A stretch of DNA of 64,000 bases, taken from Flavobacteriales bacterium (GTDB taxonomy: Bacteria > Bacteroidota > Bacteroidia > Flavobacteriales_F > PHOS-HE28). Below are positions 27,090-35,878 of this stretch, in pieces. Where the stretch lies: contig CP129489.1 of NCBI GenBank assembly GCA_030584065.1, positions 1,636,640 through 1,700,639 of the forward strand. Reading direction: 5' to 3'. Position 1 is the stretch's first letter. Every line of letters begins with the position of its first letter. The notes beneath the pieces were generated by a model, which did not search any database, was not told the DNA's origin, and saw only the letters and a program-made list of their open reading frames with translations. The position numbers were made by a program, and so were the translations under genes.

Positions 27090-29189
27090 ATGGAGCCCCG
27101 GGCAGGATCAAGCGCGCTCAAGGCTGGATCCATCCGGCGCTCCGCGAATCCGCTGGGTTGGGCGATCATGGCGGTTGGGCTCACCGCCTTCCCGTTGCAG
27201 GCCCTTCCGCAAACCGGCGCTGCCCGCGCGTCGCTCGAGGGCGTATACGCCAGGTCCACGCAGCTCATCGTCCAGGAGCGGATCCATGACCATGAGCAGC
27301 TCGTTGATTCCCTGAGCGCCGTGGGGCGGCGGTCCGCAACACTTGCTCAATTGCATGCGCTCATCCAGGCCAGGCACCACCGGCACACCGGCAGGCTGCT
27401 CGTGGCGCACCACCTGCTCGATTCCGTCACGAGCAGCCTGGATGCGGCAGCGCCATACCTCTCCTACCTGAAGCACTATCAGCATGCCAAGACGCTGCTC
27501 GACCTGGAGGTCTTCGGCAAGGCGAAGCAGGAAGCACTGCAGGCCATCGTCGCGGCGGAGCGATGCGGGATGAGCGACGAGGTGCTGCAGATGAAGCTGC
27601 TGGCCTGCGAGATCGACCTGCACGCCGACCGGCTGCCGGAAGCGCAACTCGGTTTCGAGCGCGCGCTGAAGGAGTCCCGAGCGGTTGGGCATGCAGAGGG
27701 TGTCTGCCGGGCCCTGGTAGGGCTTGGCAACGTGTACTATTACCAGGAGCAGGATTCCGCGGCGCTCCACTACTACAACCAGGCCTTCAATGAAGCCCGC
27801 AAAGGCAGTGATACCGGCCTCCTGGTGAGCGCGCTGCTGAACATCGGCGCGTCACTCTCCTACACGGCCAGTCCCGATTCCGCCATCGCCCTGTACCGGT
27901 CCGTGCTGGATACCGCCACGTCCAGGAGCCTTGGGCCGCGGTTCCGGGCCGACCTGCTTGGCAATATGGCCAGCATGCACAGCGACATGGAGCGGCATGC
28001 CCAGGCCGCTGCGCTCATCGATTCGGCCCTCGCCATCTATGCGTCGCTGCGCGATACGGCCAGCATGGCCCAATCGCACCTCTACAAGGCAACGGCGCTC
28101 TGGCATCTGGGCCAGCGCGAAGCGGGCTTGGCGGAAGCGAAGCTCGCCCATGCCCGCACCCGCTCCGCAGACCTGAAGGCCAAAGCCGCACGGAAGGCTG
28201 CCGACTACCTCCGCGACCTCGGACGGATGTCCGAATCGCTCGCCTACCTCGATGAATACGCCACCCTCGCCGACAGCCTCGCGCGTTCGCGATACAGCAA
28301 AGGCATCGCCGGCGCGCAGGTCCAGTTCGAGACCGCGGAGAAGGAGCGCCGCATCGCAGAGCAGGAGCAAGCCCTGGCGCTCAGCACGGCCGAGGGCCGC
28401 CGCCGCACCGTGCAACGGAACGCCCTCATCGGCGCCACCATCGCCCTGGCCCTCATCGCCCTCCTCCTCTACCGCGTGCTGCGCCATCGCCATCGCCTGG
28501 CCCGCCAGCAGAAGGAACTGCATGACCAGCACGTGGACCAGCTGCTCAGCCAGCAGGAAATCAAAAGCATCAACGCCATGCTCGAAGGACAGGAGAAGGA
28601 ACGTGAGCGCATGGCTGCGGACCTCCACGATCGTCTGGGCAGCATGCTCGGCGGCATCAAGGCCAACATGAGCGCGCTGGAGGACCGCGTGGAAGCCATG
28701 CGGCAGGACCAGCAGTACCAGAAGGTGAGCCGCCTGCTGGACCAGACCGTGAGCGAGCTGCGGCAGATCAGCCACGACATGGCCGCCGCAACCCTCAGCC
28801 GCTTCGGCTTGGAAAAGGCCTTGAAGGACCTGCGCGACACCCTGCACATCAGCGGGCGGCTGCAAGTGGAGCTCAACACATTCGGGCTGGAGCAGCGCTT
28901 GGAGCGCAGCGTGGAGATCGCCGTGTACCGCATCATCCAGGAGCTGGTGAGCAACGTGCTCAAGCACGCCAACGCCACGGAGCTCAGCATCGGCGTTACG
29001 CGCGCGCCGGGCCGGTTGAGCGTGGTGGTGAGCGACAACGGCGTGGGCTTCGACGCCGCACAAGCCGGCAACGGCATGGGCCTGGGCAATGTGCGGTCGC
29101 GCGCTGCGGCCATCGGCGCCACGGTGCAGATCGACAGCACACCCGGGAAGGGCACCACCGTGAGCGTGGAATGCCCGGTGGTGGAGTGA
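27090..29189 (+). CDS. TPR-type sensor histidine kinase (HisKA_3/HATPase), copy 1
   Basis: A 699-aa kinase. The N-terminal hydrophobic segment (WAIMAVGLTAFPLQALPQ, residues about 24-42) is a signal peptide or anchor. Exported TPR-like helices follow (about 50-430), then a short coiled coil, a membrane helix (LIGATIALALIALLLYRVL, about 448-466) and a second coiled coil. The dimerisation/phosphoacceptor domain has His513 in ADLHDRLGSMLGG. The HATPase domain has the N box ELVSNVLKHANAT, DNGVGFD and GMGLGNV. It is a NarX/LytS-type kinase that would phosphorylate a NarL-type regulator, here the product at 25771. Its catalytic half is nearly identical to that of the following gene, while the sensor halves differ. 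Confidence 0.93.
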   Translation: MEPRAGSSALKAGSIRRSANPLGWAIMAVGLTAFPLQALPQTGAARASLEGVYARSTQLIVQERIHDHEQLVDSLSAVGRRSATLAQLHALIQARHHRHTGRLLVAHHLLDSVTSSLDAAAPYLSYLKHYQHAKTLLDLEVFGKAKQEALQAIVAAERCGMSDEVLQMKLLACEIDLHADRLPEAQLGFERALKESRAVGHAEGVCRALVGLGNVYYYQEQDSAALHYYNQAFNEARKGSDTGLLVSALLNIGASLSYTASPDSAIALYRSVLDTATSRSLGPRFRADLLGNMASMHSDMERHAQAAALIDSALAIYASLRDTASMAQSHLYKATALWHLGQREAGLAEAKLAHARTRSADLKAKAARKAADYLRDLGRMSESLAYLDEYATLADSLARSRYSKGIAGAQVQFETAEKERRIAEQEQALALSTAEGRRRTVQRNALIGATIALALIALLLYRVLRHRHRLARQQKELHDQHVDQLLSQQEIKSINAMLEGQEKERERMAADLHDRLGSMLGGIKANMSALEDRVEAMRQDQQYQKVSRLLDQTVSELRQISHDMAAATLSRFGLEKALKDLRDTLHISGRLQVELNTFGLEQRLERSVEIAVYRIIQELVSNVLKHANATELSIGVTRAPGRLSVVVSDNGVGFDAAQAGNGMGLGNVRSRAAAIGATVQIDSTPGKGTTVSVECPVVE
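28554..29189 (+). repeat. Duplicated kinase transmitter segment, copy A
   Basis: This segment aligns without gaps to 30615-31250 (constant offset 2061 bp) with mostly synonymous differences, while the flanking sensor-coding sequence upstream is only loosely similar. It reflects a recent tandem duplication or gene conversion limited to the catalytic half. Confidence 0.85.
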
Positions 29190-31250
29190 ATGCCCAGAAC
29201 CGAATCGACATCCGCAATGAACTCACCAGCCAGTGCCATTCGCGAACTGCTCGCAATCCTCGCGTTCCTCATCACGGCGTCGGCCTGCGCCCAATCGGGA
29301 TGGCCCGCCTACGAGCGTTTCCGTGCGGTCATGGGGCAGAACGAACCTGCCGCCCTGGGCTCCTTGGGGAAGCAGTTGACCGGCTCAGCGGATCCCCGGG
29401 AGCGCCATCTGGGATTGCTGGCATGGGCCGCCTCCCTTCACCGTTCCGATGACCTCGTTGCGGGCATCAGCGCGTTCGATAGCGTGCTTGCCACGGTCCC
29501 TGCCACGGAATACGGCATACGCGCCACCGCGCGCCAGATGCTCTCCAATGCGTTCACCATGCTCGGCGATCCGGAGAAGGGCCTCATGGTGGCCGAAGAA
29601 GGCCTGCGCGACCTGCCCGGGAACGGACATGCCCGGGAAAGGATCGGCTTGCACATCGTTCGAGCGGAGGCCAAGCTGGTGAAGGGCGACGACCTGGCGG
29701 AGGTGTTCGACGCATTCGTCGTGGCCGCCCGTTTGGCGGGATCGGCCGGCTTCCACCTGGGCCATGCGCAGGCGGAGAACGGCATGGGCCTCGTTCGGCT
29801 GAACCAGGCCGGATACGATGAAGCCTGGTCGCACTTCAGCGAAGCGCTGCGGCATGGCAGGCTAGCGGAATCCGCTCGTTCCATGCAGAACACCGTGGCC
29901 AACCTGAGCATCACGGCCACCATGAGCGGCCACTACGACAAGGCGCTGCACCTGTGCGACAGCCTGCTCCAGGCCGGATCATTGAGCCCCGAATTCGAGG
30001 CCAACCTGTACACCGAGCGCGGCGTGATCCACAAACGGCAGGGCCTGCTGGATGCGGCCATCCGCGACTTCGAGCGCGCGCGTGCCCTCCTTGACCCGCT
30101 TCCATCGACACGCACCAAAGTGAAGCTTCCGCACCACATGGCCAGCCTGTACTGGACCCTTGGCCGGCGCGATGAGGCCTTCAGCAGCCTGCACGCGGCC
30201 CTTGCCGAGGCCGAGCGGATGAACTGGAAGGACCTCCAGGCCGAGATCCACCGCGGGCTGCACAACTACCACCACGAGCTCGGCCAGCTAGCTCCGGCAC
30301 TGAAGCACATCCAGGCCTATGCCATCCTCTCCGACTCCGTGAACGCGGTGCGCTACGACGAGCAGATCGCCCGTTCCGCAGCGCTCTACGACACCGAGAA
30401 GAAGGAGCACCGCATCAAGGAGCAGGAGCAGGCCATCGCCCTTGCCGCCGCCGAGGACCGCCGAAAGGCCATGCAGCGCAACGCCCTCATCGGGACCACG
30501 GGAGCCCTGCTGCTGGTGGCGCTGCTCCTCTACCGCGCCATGCGCCACAGGCAGCGGCTCGCAGCCAAGCAGAAGGAGCTGCACGACCAGCAGGTTGACC
30601 AGCTCCTCAGCCAGCAGGAGATCAAGAGCATCAACGCCATGCTCGAGGGCCAGGAGAAAGAGCGCGAGCGCATGGCCAAGGACCTCCACGACCGCTTGGG
30701 CAGCATGCTCGGCGGCATCAAGGCCAACCTGTCGGCCTTGGAGGACCGTGTGGAGTCCATGCGCCAGGACCAGCAGTACCAGAAGGTGACGCGCTTGATG
30801 GAGCACGCCGTCGGCGAATTGCGGCAGATCAGCCACGACATGGCCGCCGCCACCCTGAGCCGCTTCGGCTTGGAGAAAGCCTTGAAGGACCTGCGCGATA
30901 CCCTGCACATCAACGGGCGCCTGCAGGTGGAGCTCAACACCTTCGGGCTGGACCAACGGCTCGAGCGCGGGGTGGAGATCGCCGTGTACCGCATCGTGCA
31001 GGAATCGGTGAGCAACGTGCTCAAGCACGCCAAGGCCACGGAGCTCAGCATCGGCGTCACGCGCGCACCCGGTCGGTTGAGCGTGGTGGTGAGCGACAAC
31101 GGCGTCGGATTCGACACCGCGCACGCCGGCAGCGGAATGGGCCTGGGCAATGTGCGCTCGCGCGCAGCGGCCATCGGCGCCACGGTGCAGATCGACAGCA
31201 CACCCGGCAAGGGCACCACGGTGAGCGTGGAGTGCCCGGTGGTGGAGTAA
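29190..31250 (+). CDS. TPR-type sensor histidine kinase (HisKA_3/HATPase), copy 2
   Basis: A 686-aa kinase whose ATG directly abuts the previous stop (TGAATG). A second in-frame ATG at 29217 would give a shorter signal-peptide n-region and is equally possible. The export signal is LLAILAFLITASACAQ. TPR-like helices fill about residues 40-415, with a membrane helix at about 436-454 (ALIGTTGALLLVALLLYRAM). His500 lies in KDLHDRLGSMLGG, with HATPase motifs ESVSNVLKHAKAT, DNGVGFD and GMGLGNV. From about residue 475 to the end it is nearly identical to copy 1, but the periplasmic sensor part is strongly diverged. It probably senses a different signal and feeds the same response regulator. Confidence 0.93.
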   Translation: MPRTESTSAMNSPASAIRELLAILAFLITASACAQSGWPAYERFRAVMGQNEPAALGSLGKQLTGSADPRERHLGLLAWAASLHRSDDLVAGISAFDSVLATVPATEYGIRATARQMLSNAFTMLGDPEKGLMVAEEGLRDLPGNGHARERIGLHIVRAEAKLVKGDDLAEVFDAFVVAARLAGSAGFHLGHAQAENGMGLVRLNQAGYDEAWSHFSEALRHGRLAESARSMQNTVANLSITATMSGHYDKALHLCDSLLQAGSLSPEFEANLYTERGVIHKRQGLLDAAIRDFERARALLDPLPSTRTKVKLPHHMASLYWTLGRRDEAFSSLHAALAEAERMNWKDLQAEIHRGLHNYHHELGQLAPALKHIQAYAILSDSVNAVRYDEQIARSAALYDTEKKEHRIKEQEQAIALAAAEDRRKAMQRNALIGTTGALLLVALLLYRAMRHRQRLAAKQKELHDQQVDQLLSQQEIKSINAMLEGQEKERERMAKDLHDRLGSMLGGIKANLSALEDRVESMRQDQQYQKVTRLMEHAVGELRQISHDMAAATLSRFGLEKALKDLRDTLHINGRLQVELNTFGLDQRLERGVEIAVYRIVQESVSNVLKHAKATELSIGVTRAPGRLSVVVSDNGVGFDTAHAGSGMGLGNVRSRAAAIGATVQIDSTPGKGTTVSVECPVVE
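30615..31250 (+). repeat. Duplicated kinase transmitter segment, copy B
   Basis: Partner of 28554-29189 at a fixed 2061-bp offset; it ends at the identical final codons (CPVVE). Confidence 0.85.
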
Positions 31251-31287
31251 CAAGAGTTATCTGACAAAAAGTCCGACCCGGGCCAGA

Positions 31288-31335
31288 ATCATGGTTTACC
31301 ATTATTGCGGCCAGGCCGTGCGGCAACGTGCTTTG
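31288..31335 (+). promoter_or_regulatory. Second copy of the inverted-repeat operator and promoter, ahead of the FG-GAP gene
   Basis: ATCATGG-TTTA-CCATTAT (31288-31305) differs from the copy at 25718 by one base and is followed by the same TGCGGC. TTG at 31305-31307 and GTGCTTTG at 31328-31335 (two mismatches to TAnnTTTG, with the TTTG half perfect) are again separated by exactly 20 nt. The start codon is at 31353. Confidence 0.6.
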
Positions 31336-31352
31336 AAAGACCCAACCCTGCC

Positions 31353-34300
31353 ATGCACCCGTTCCGCCTTGTCGTCCATAGGGCGAACCGCTCAGTACTC
31401 GGCCTTTGCTTGCTGCTCGTGCTCATCGCCGGGCCACTCCGCGTGGGCGTGCATTCGGCCCAGGAGTCCGCCCGCCCGCTTCCCGGCCCGTGGAAAGAGG
31501 CCCCTCAGGCGGTGACCCCATTGATCCCCATCGGCGGACCGCTCGATCCGGACCAAGCCGCCCTGGGCAGGTTGAGCGCCGCATCCGAAGCTGCCATCCC
31601 TGACGACTGGTACGCGCAGATGACCCGCCAGATCGCTTCCAGCGAGTACCACATCAACTGGCAGGAAGACGCGGGCGCCTATCAAAGCCCCAACCGTAGG
31701 CAGGACCTGCGCGTCACCTACCGCACCGATGGTTTCAGCCTGACGCCGCGCGTGGCCGACAGCCTCTGGACCGTCTCGCTCAACGTGGGACGCATCGGCC
31801 GTGCAGGCCATTGGATGCTGCCAACGGATAGTGCGGTGATCACCGTCGAGGAGAACCTGCTCGTGGCGGACCACAGCCGCTTCGCCATCGACTACCGCAA
31901 CAGCGCGGAGGGCATGCGCCAGAACTTCACGGTGCGCGAGAAGCCCGCAGGCGATGGCCTCTTGGAAGTGCGGCTCCGCTACACCGGCACCTTGCACGCA
32001 GCGGACAAGGGCGGCAACGCCATCGCCTTCTGCCAACCCGTGGCGGGCACCAGCAGCCACGTGCCTGTGCTCTGGTACAAGGACCTGCACGTGTGGGACG
32101 CCCAGGGCGACACGCTCGAAGCCACAGCCAGCTTGGAGGATGACGAGATCGTGCTGGCCGTGCGTGACGACGGCGCGCAATACCCCATCACCGTGGACCC
32201 GCTGAGCACTACGGCGGCGTGGACCGCCGAAAGCGACCAAGCCAGTGCATCCTTCGGCACCAGCGTGAGCAGCGCTGGTGATGTGAACGGCGATGGCTAC
32301 AGTGACATCATCGTTGGCGCAACGCGATTCGACAACGGCCAGAGCAATGAAGGCAGGGCCTTTGTCTTCCACGGCTCGGCCACAGGACCTGCAGCGGCGC
32401 CCAACTGGACCTTCGAGAGCGACTTCGCGAACGCTGAACTGGGCATCGCCGTGGCCACTGCCGGCGACGTGAACGGCGATGGCTTCAGCGATGTGGCCAT
32501 CGGCGCCAACGGGTACACCAATGGCCACACCAATGAAGGTCGGATCTACGTGTTCCGGGGTTCGGCCACCGGCTTACCTGCCACCCCCAACTGGACCTTC
32601 GAGAGTGATGTGGCGTTGGCCCGCCTGGGCACTTCGGTGGCCTGCGCCGGTGATGTGAACGGTGACGGATACAGCGATGTGATCGCGGGCGCCTTTGACC
32701 TCTCCAATGGCCAGACCAATGAAGGCCGCGCCTATGTGTTCCACGGCAGTGCCGCTAACCTGCCCGCAGCACCGAGTTGGACCTTCGAGAGCAACCAGGC
32801 CAGCGCCCGTCTGGGCCGCAGCGTGGCAGGGGCTGGTGATGTGAACGGCGATGGCTTCAGCGATGTCATCATCGGTGTGTACAATTGGGACAATGGCAAA
32901 GGCCGTGCCTTGGTGTTCCACGGCGCCGGCGTCGGTTTGCCCGCCGCGCCGAACTGGAGCGAGGAGATCGACCTCCCCAATGCGTGGTTCGGATACAGCG
33001 TGGCCACTGCGGGCGATGTGAACGGCGACGGCTACAGCGACGCCATCATCGGCGCGTGGCAGTACTACGGCGGGCTGGTGGGTGAGGGCGCCGCCTTCGT
33101 CTACCACGGCAGCCCCACCGGACTGGCCGCCGCACCTGCGTGGTGGCGCGAGGGCGACCAGTTCACCGCCCACTTCGGTGAGGCGGTGGCCTGCGCGGGT
33201 GACATCAATGGTGATGGGTTCGCGGATATCCTGGTGGGGGCGCCCGATTTCGACCAGACCCTCAGCGGCACCGGCCGGGCGCAGCTCTGGCTGGGCTCTT
33301 CCACCGGCGTGCAGAGCGTGCCCCACTGGACCAGCGATGGCACCCAGGCCGCTGAAGGACTCGGCAGCAGCGCGGCCAGCGCCGGCGATGTGAACGGCGA
33401 TGGATACAGCGACATCATCGTTGGCGCACCCGGCTACAATGGCGGGCAGGCGGGGGAAGGGAGGGCAGCCCTCTATTTGGGGGCTGCTGAAGGATTGACC
33501 GCCAATGCCGCTTGGACGGCCGAGAGTGACCAGGCAGGCGGCCTCTTCGGATGCGTCGCCAGTGCCGGCGATGTGAACGGCGACGGCTACAGCGATGTGA
33601 TCGTGGGGGCTTCCCAATTCGACAACGGCCAGGACGCTGAGGGCCGCGCTTTCATTCACCACGGCGGCCCGGCGGGCTTGAGCCCCACCCCGGCATGGAC
33701 GGCGGAGAGCGACCAGGTGGTCGCCTTGTTCGGAATCAGCGTCGCCAGTGCCGGCGATGTGAACGGCGATGGCTACAGCGACGTGATCGTGGGCGCTGAC
33801 CAGTACGACAATGGGCAACTCTATGAAGGCCGCGCCTTCGTGTACCACGGCAGCCCGGCCGGATTGAGCCCCACACCAGCGTGGACGGCGGAGAGCGACC
33901 AGGACGGCGCCCGTTTCGGCTGGAGCGTGGCCAGTGCCGGCGATGTGAACGGCGATGGTTACAGCGACGTGATCGTGGGGGCTGTCTATTACGACAATGG
34001 GCAACCCGATGAAGGCCGCGCCTTCGTGTACCACGGCAGCCCGGCCGGATTGAGCCCCACACCAGCGTGGACAGCCGAGAGCGACCAGGCATACGCCTGG
34101 TTCGGCAGGAGCGTGGCCAGTGCCGGCGATGTGAACGGGGATGGCTACAGCGACGTGATTGTGGGCGCTGACCAGTACAACAATGGGCAACCCGATGAAG
34201 GCCGCGCCTTCGTGTACCACGGCAGCCCGGCCGGATTGAGCCCCACACCAGCGTGGACGGCGGAGAGCGACCAAGCAAGCGCCTTTTTCGGCTGGAGCGT

Positions 34301-35774
34301 GGCCAGTGCCGGCGATGTGAACGGCGATGGCTACAGCGACGTGATCGTGGGGGCTGGCTATTACGACAATGGGCAACTCTATGAAGGCCGCGCCTTCGTG
34401 TACCACGGCAGCCCGGCCGGATTGAGCCCCACACCAGCGTGGACGGCGGAGAGCGACCAGGTCGACGCCCGTTTCGGCTACAGCGTAGCCAGCGCAGGCG
34501 ATGTGAACGGGGATGGGTACAGCGACGTGATCGTGGGAGCTCTACTGTTCGACAATGGGCAACTCTATGAAGGCCGCGCCTTCGTGTACCACGGCAGCCC
34601 GGCCGGATTGAGCCCCACACCAGCGTGGACGGCGGAGAGCGACCAGGTCGACGCCCGTTTCGGCGCAAGCGTGGCCAGTGCCGGCGATGTGAACGGGGAT
34701 GGGTACAGCGACGTGATCGTGGGAGCTCTACTGTTCGACAATGGGCAGACCAATGAAGGCCGCGCCTTCGTCTATCACGGCAACAATGGCACGGGCCGCC
34801 GCCACAACCTTCGCCTGTACAACACCAACCTCACGGCACCCATCAGCGCCAGCAACATACCGGTCACCCAGTTCGGGGCGGGGCTGTACGCCAAACCCTT
34901 CCTGGGGCGTGGCCGCGTGCGCATGGTGTGGGAAACACGCATCCAAGGGCAGGCCTTCAGCAGCGCGGGCGGGCGCATCACCAATAGCACCGCCTTCACC
35001 GCGCAACAAGCGGCCGACTCACTCACCTTCACATCAGGCGTCGAGCTCAAGGACCTGGTGGACAAGCTCACCAGCACCCACCCCATCACCGCCACCAAGG
35101 TGCGTGCGCGCCTGCGCTACAACATGGTCACCGCGCTCACCGGCCAGGTCTTCGGCCCCTGGCGCTACATGCCGGGCTACTTGGATGGCCACGGCACGCA
35201 CAACAACATCCCGCTGCCCGTGGAGATGCTGTGGATGGAGGCCGCCTGCGAGGCCAGCACCCCCACCCTCTCCTGGGCCACCGCCACCGAGCGCAACAGC
35301 AGCCACTTCATCATCGAGCGCAGCACGGATGGCCTTGCCTGGAGCGAGGCCGGGCGCTTGCCCGCCGCAGGCCACAGCCAGCAGGTGATCGAATACACCT
35401 GGCGCGATGCGGCCCCGAGCTCCTTCGCCACCGTGTACTACCGCTTGCGGCAGGTGGATCTGGATGGGCAGGAGGAGGTGCTAGCGGTGCTACCGATGGA
35501 AGCTTGCGGGGGTACCGACTTGGAGCTGGTGGTGCTCCCCAACCCCACCGATGGCCCGGTGGAGCTGCGATGGCCCCCGCAGGACGAAGCGGCAGGCATC
35601 AGCGAGCTCCGCGTGCTGGATGCGCATGGGCGGGTGCTGCGCAGCGAGCGCGTGAACGCCCAAGCCTTGTGGACCACGATGGACCTATCCGGGTTGGCCG
35701 CTGGGGTGTATTCAATCATCGGCATCAGTCCTGTGGGCGCACAGGTGAGCAGCGTGCGCGTGGTGCGTCGATGA
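31353..35774 (+). CDS. FG-GAP beta-propeller surface protein with type A T9SS sorting domain
   Basis: A 1473-aa secreted protein. The ATG at 31353 leads to a signal peptide (SVLGLCLLLVLIAGPLRVGV). About residues 80-285 form an unrecognised beta-rich N-terminal domain. About 287-1150 hold 14 FG-GAP/integrin-alpha-like repeats with the calcium-loop motif AGDVNGDGYSDVIVGA; the last seven are spaced exactly 186 bp. An Ig/fibronectin-like region follows (STPTLSWATATERNSSHFII). The C-terminal domain (VVLPNPTDGPVELRW, then GLAAGVYSIIG) is a type A sorting domain, so the protein is expected to be exported by the T9SS and attached or released at the surface. The conserved dyad and promoter upstream link it to the two-component operon before it. 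Confidence 0.92.
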   Translation: MHPFRLVVHRANRSVLGLCLLLVLIAGPLRVGVHSAQESARPLPGPWKEAPQAVTPLIPIGGPLDPDQAALGRLSAASEAAIPDDWYAQMTRQIASSEYHINWQEDAGAYQSPNRRQDLRVTYRTDGFSLTPRVADSLWTVSLNVGRIGRAGHWMLPTDSAVITVEENLLVADHSRFAIDYRNSAEGMRQNFTVREKPAGDGLLEVRLRYTGTLHAADKGGNAIAFCQPVAGTSSHVPVLWYKDLHVWDAQGDTLEATASLEDDEIVLAVRDDGAQYPITVDPLSTTAAWTAESDQASASFGTSVSSAGDVNGDGYSDIIVGATRFDNGQSNEGRAFVFHGSATGPAAAPNWTFESDFANAELGIAVATAGDVNGDGFSDVAIGANGYTNGHTNEGRIYVFRGSATGLPATPNWTFESDVALARLGTSVACAGDVNGDGYSDVIAGAFDLSNGQTNEGRAYVFHGSAANLPAAPSWTFESNQASARLGRSVAGAGDVNGDGFSDVIIGVYNWDNGKGRALVFHGAGVGLPAAPNWSEEIDLPNAWFGYSVATAGDVNGDGYSDAIIGAWQYYGGLVGEGAAFVYHGSPTGLAAAPAWWREGDQFTAHFGEAVACAGDINGDGFADILVGAPDFDQTLSGTGRAQLWLGSSTGVQSVPHWTSDGTQAAEGLGSSAASAGDVNGDGYSDIIVGAPGYNGGQAGEGRAALYLGAAEGLTANAAWTAESDQAGGLFGCVASAGDVNGDGYSDVIVGASQFDNGQDAEGRAFIHHGGPAGLSPTPAWTAESDQVVALFGISVASAGDVNGDGYSDVIVGADQYDNGQLYEGRAFVYHGSPAGLSPTPAWTAESDQDGARFGWSVASAGDVNGDGYSDVIVGAVYYDNGQPDEGRAFVYHGSPAGLSPTPAWTAESDQAYAWFGRSVASAGDVNGDGYSDVIVGADQYNNGQPDEGRAFVYHGSPAGLSPTPAWTAESDQASAFFGWSVASAGDVNGDGYSDVIVGAGYYDNGQLYEGRAFVYHGSPAGLSPTPAWTAESDQVDARFGYSVASAGDVNGDGYSDVIVGALLFDNGQLYEGRAFVYHGSPAGLSPTPAWTAESDQVDARFGASVASAGDVNGDGYSDVIVGALLFDNGQTNEGRAFVYHGNNGTGRRHNLRLYNTNLTAPISASNIPVTQFGAGLYAKPFLGRGRVRMVWETRIQGQAFSSAGGRITNSTAFTAQQAADSLTFTSGVELKDLVDKLTSTHPITATKVRARLRYNMVTALTGQVFGPWRYMPGYLDGHGTHNNIPLPVEMLWMEAACEASTPTLSWATATERNSSHFIIERSTDGLAWSEAGRLPAAGHSQQVIEYTWRDAAPSSFATVYYRLRQVDLDGQEEVLAVLPMEACGGTDLELVVLPNPTDGPVELRWPPQDEAAGISELRVLDAHGRVLRSERVNAQALWTTMDLSGLAAGVYSIIGISPVGAQVSSVRVVRR
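33514..34790 (+). repeat. 186-bp tandem repeats (seven near-identical FG-GAP units)
   Basis: The GTGAAC of the calcium-loop codons occurs at 33573, 33759, 33945, 34131, 34317, 34503 and 34689, each exactly 186 bp apart. The units share long identical stretches and vary mainly at the XXFDNGQ and AxFG positions. Earlier FG-GAP units in the gene are more diverged, so this is a recent C-terminal-side expansion. Confidence 0.95.
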
Positions 35775-35797
35775 GGCAGCGCCCGGCCATGCGCGAA

Positions 35798-35845
35798 TTC
35801 ATGGTTTCCCAGTATTGCAGGCTGCGCCTCTGCGTCATCCCTTAG
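35798..35845 (+). promoter_or_regulatory. Third copy of the operator-like motif, ahead of the 4546-aa giant
   Basis: TTCATGG-TTTC-CCAGTAT (35798-35815) keeps CATGGTTTnCCA and is followed by TATTGCAGG, matching the other two copies at 20 of 24 aligned positions. TTG is at 35815-35817. The sequence 20 nt further on (TCCCTTAG, 35838-35845) matches TAnnTTTG only partly (4 of 6). The start codon is at 35879. The dyad itself is less symmetric than in the other copies. Confidence 0.5.
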
Positions 35846-35878
35846 CCATCCCGGTTCAGTGTCCCAAACACATTCCTC

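Noticed and set aside
28996-31326. Minus-strand frames over the kinase genes
   Set aside because: They mirror the duplicated transmitter segment and have no features of their own.
32574-34668. Long minus-strand frames over the FG-GAP array
   Set aside because: The same repeat artefact: identical 186-bp units keep the antisense frames open. There is no signal, domain or start context.
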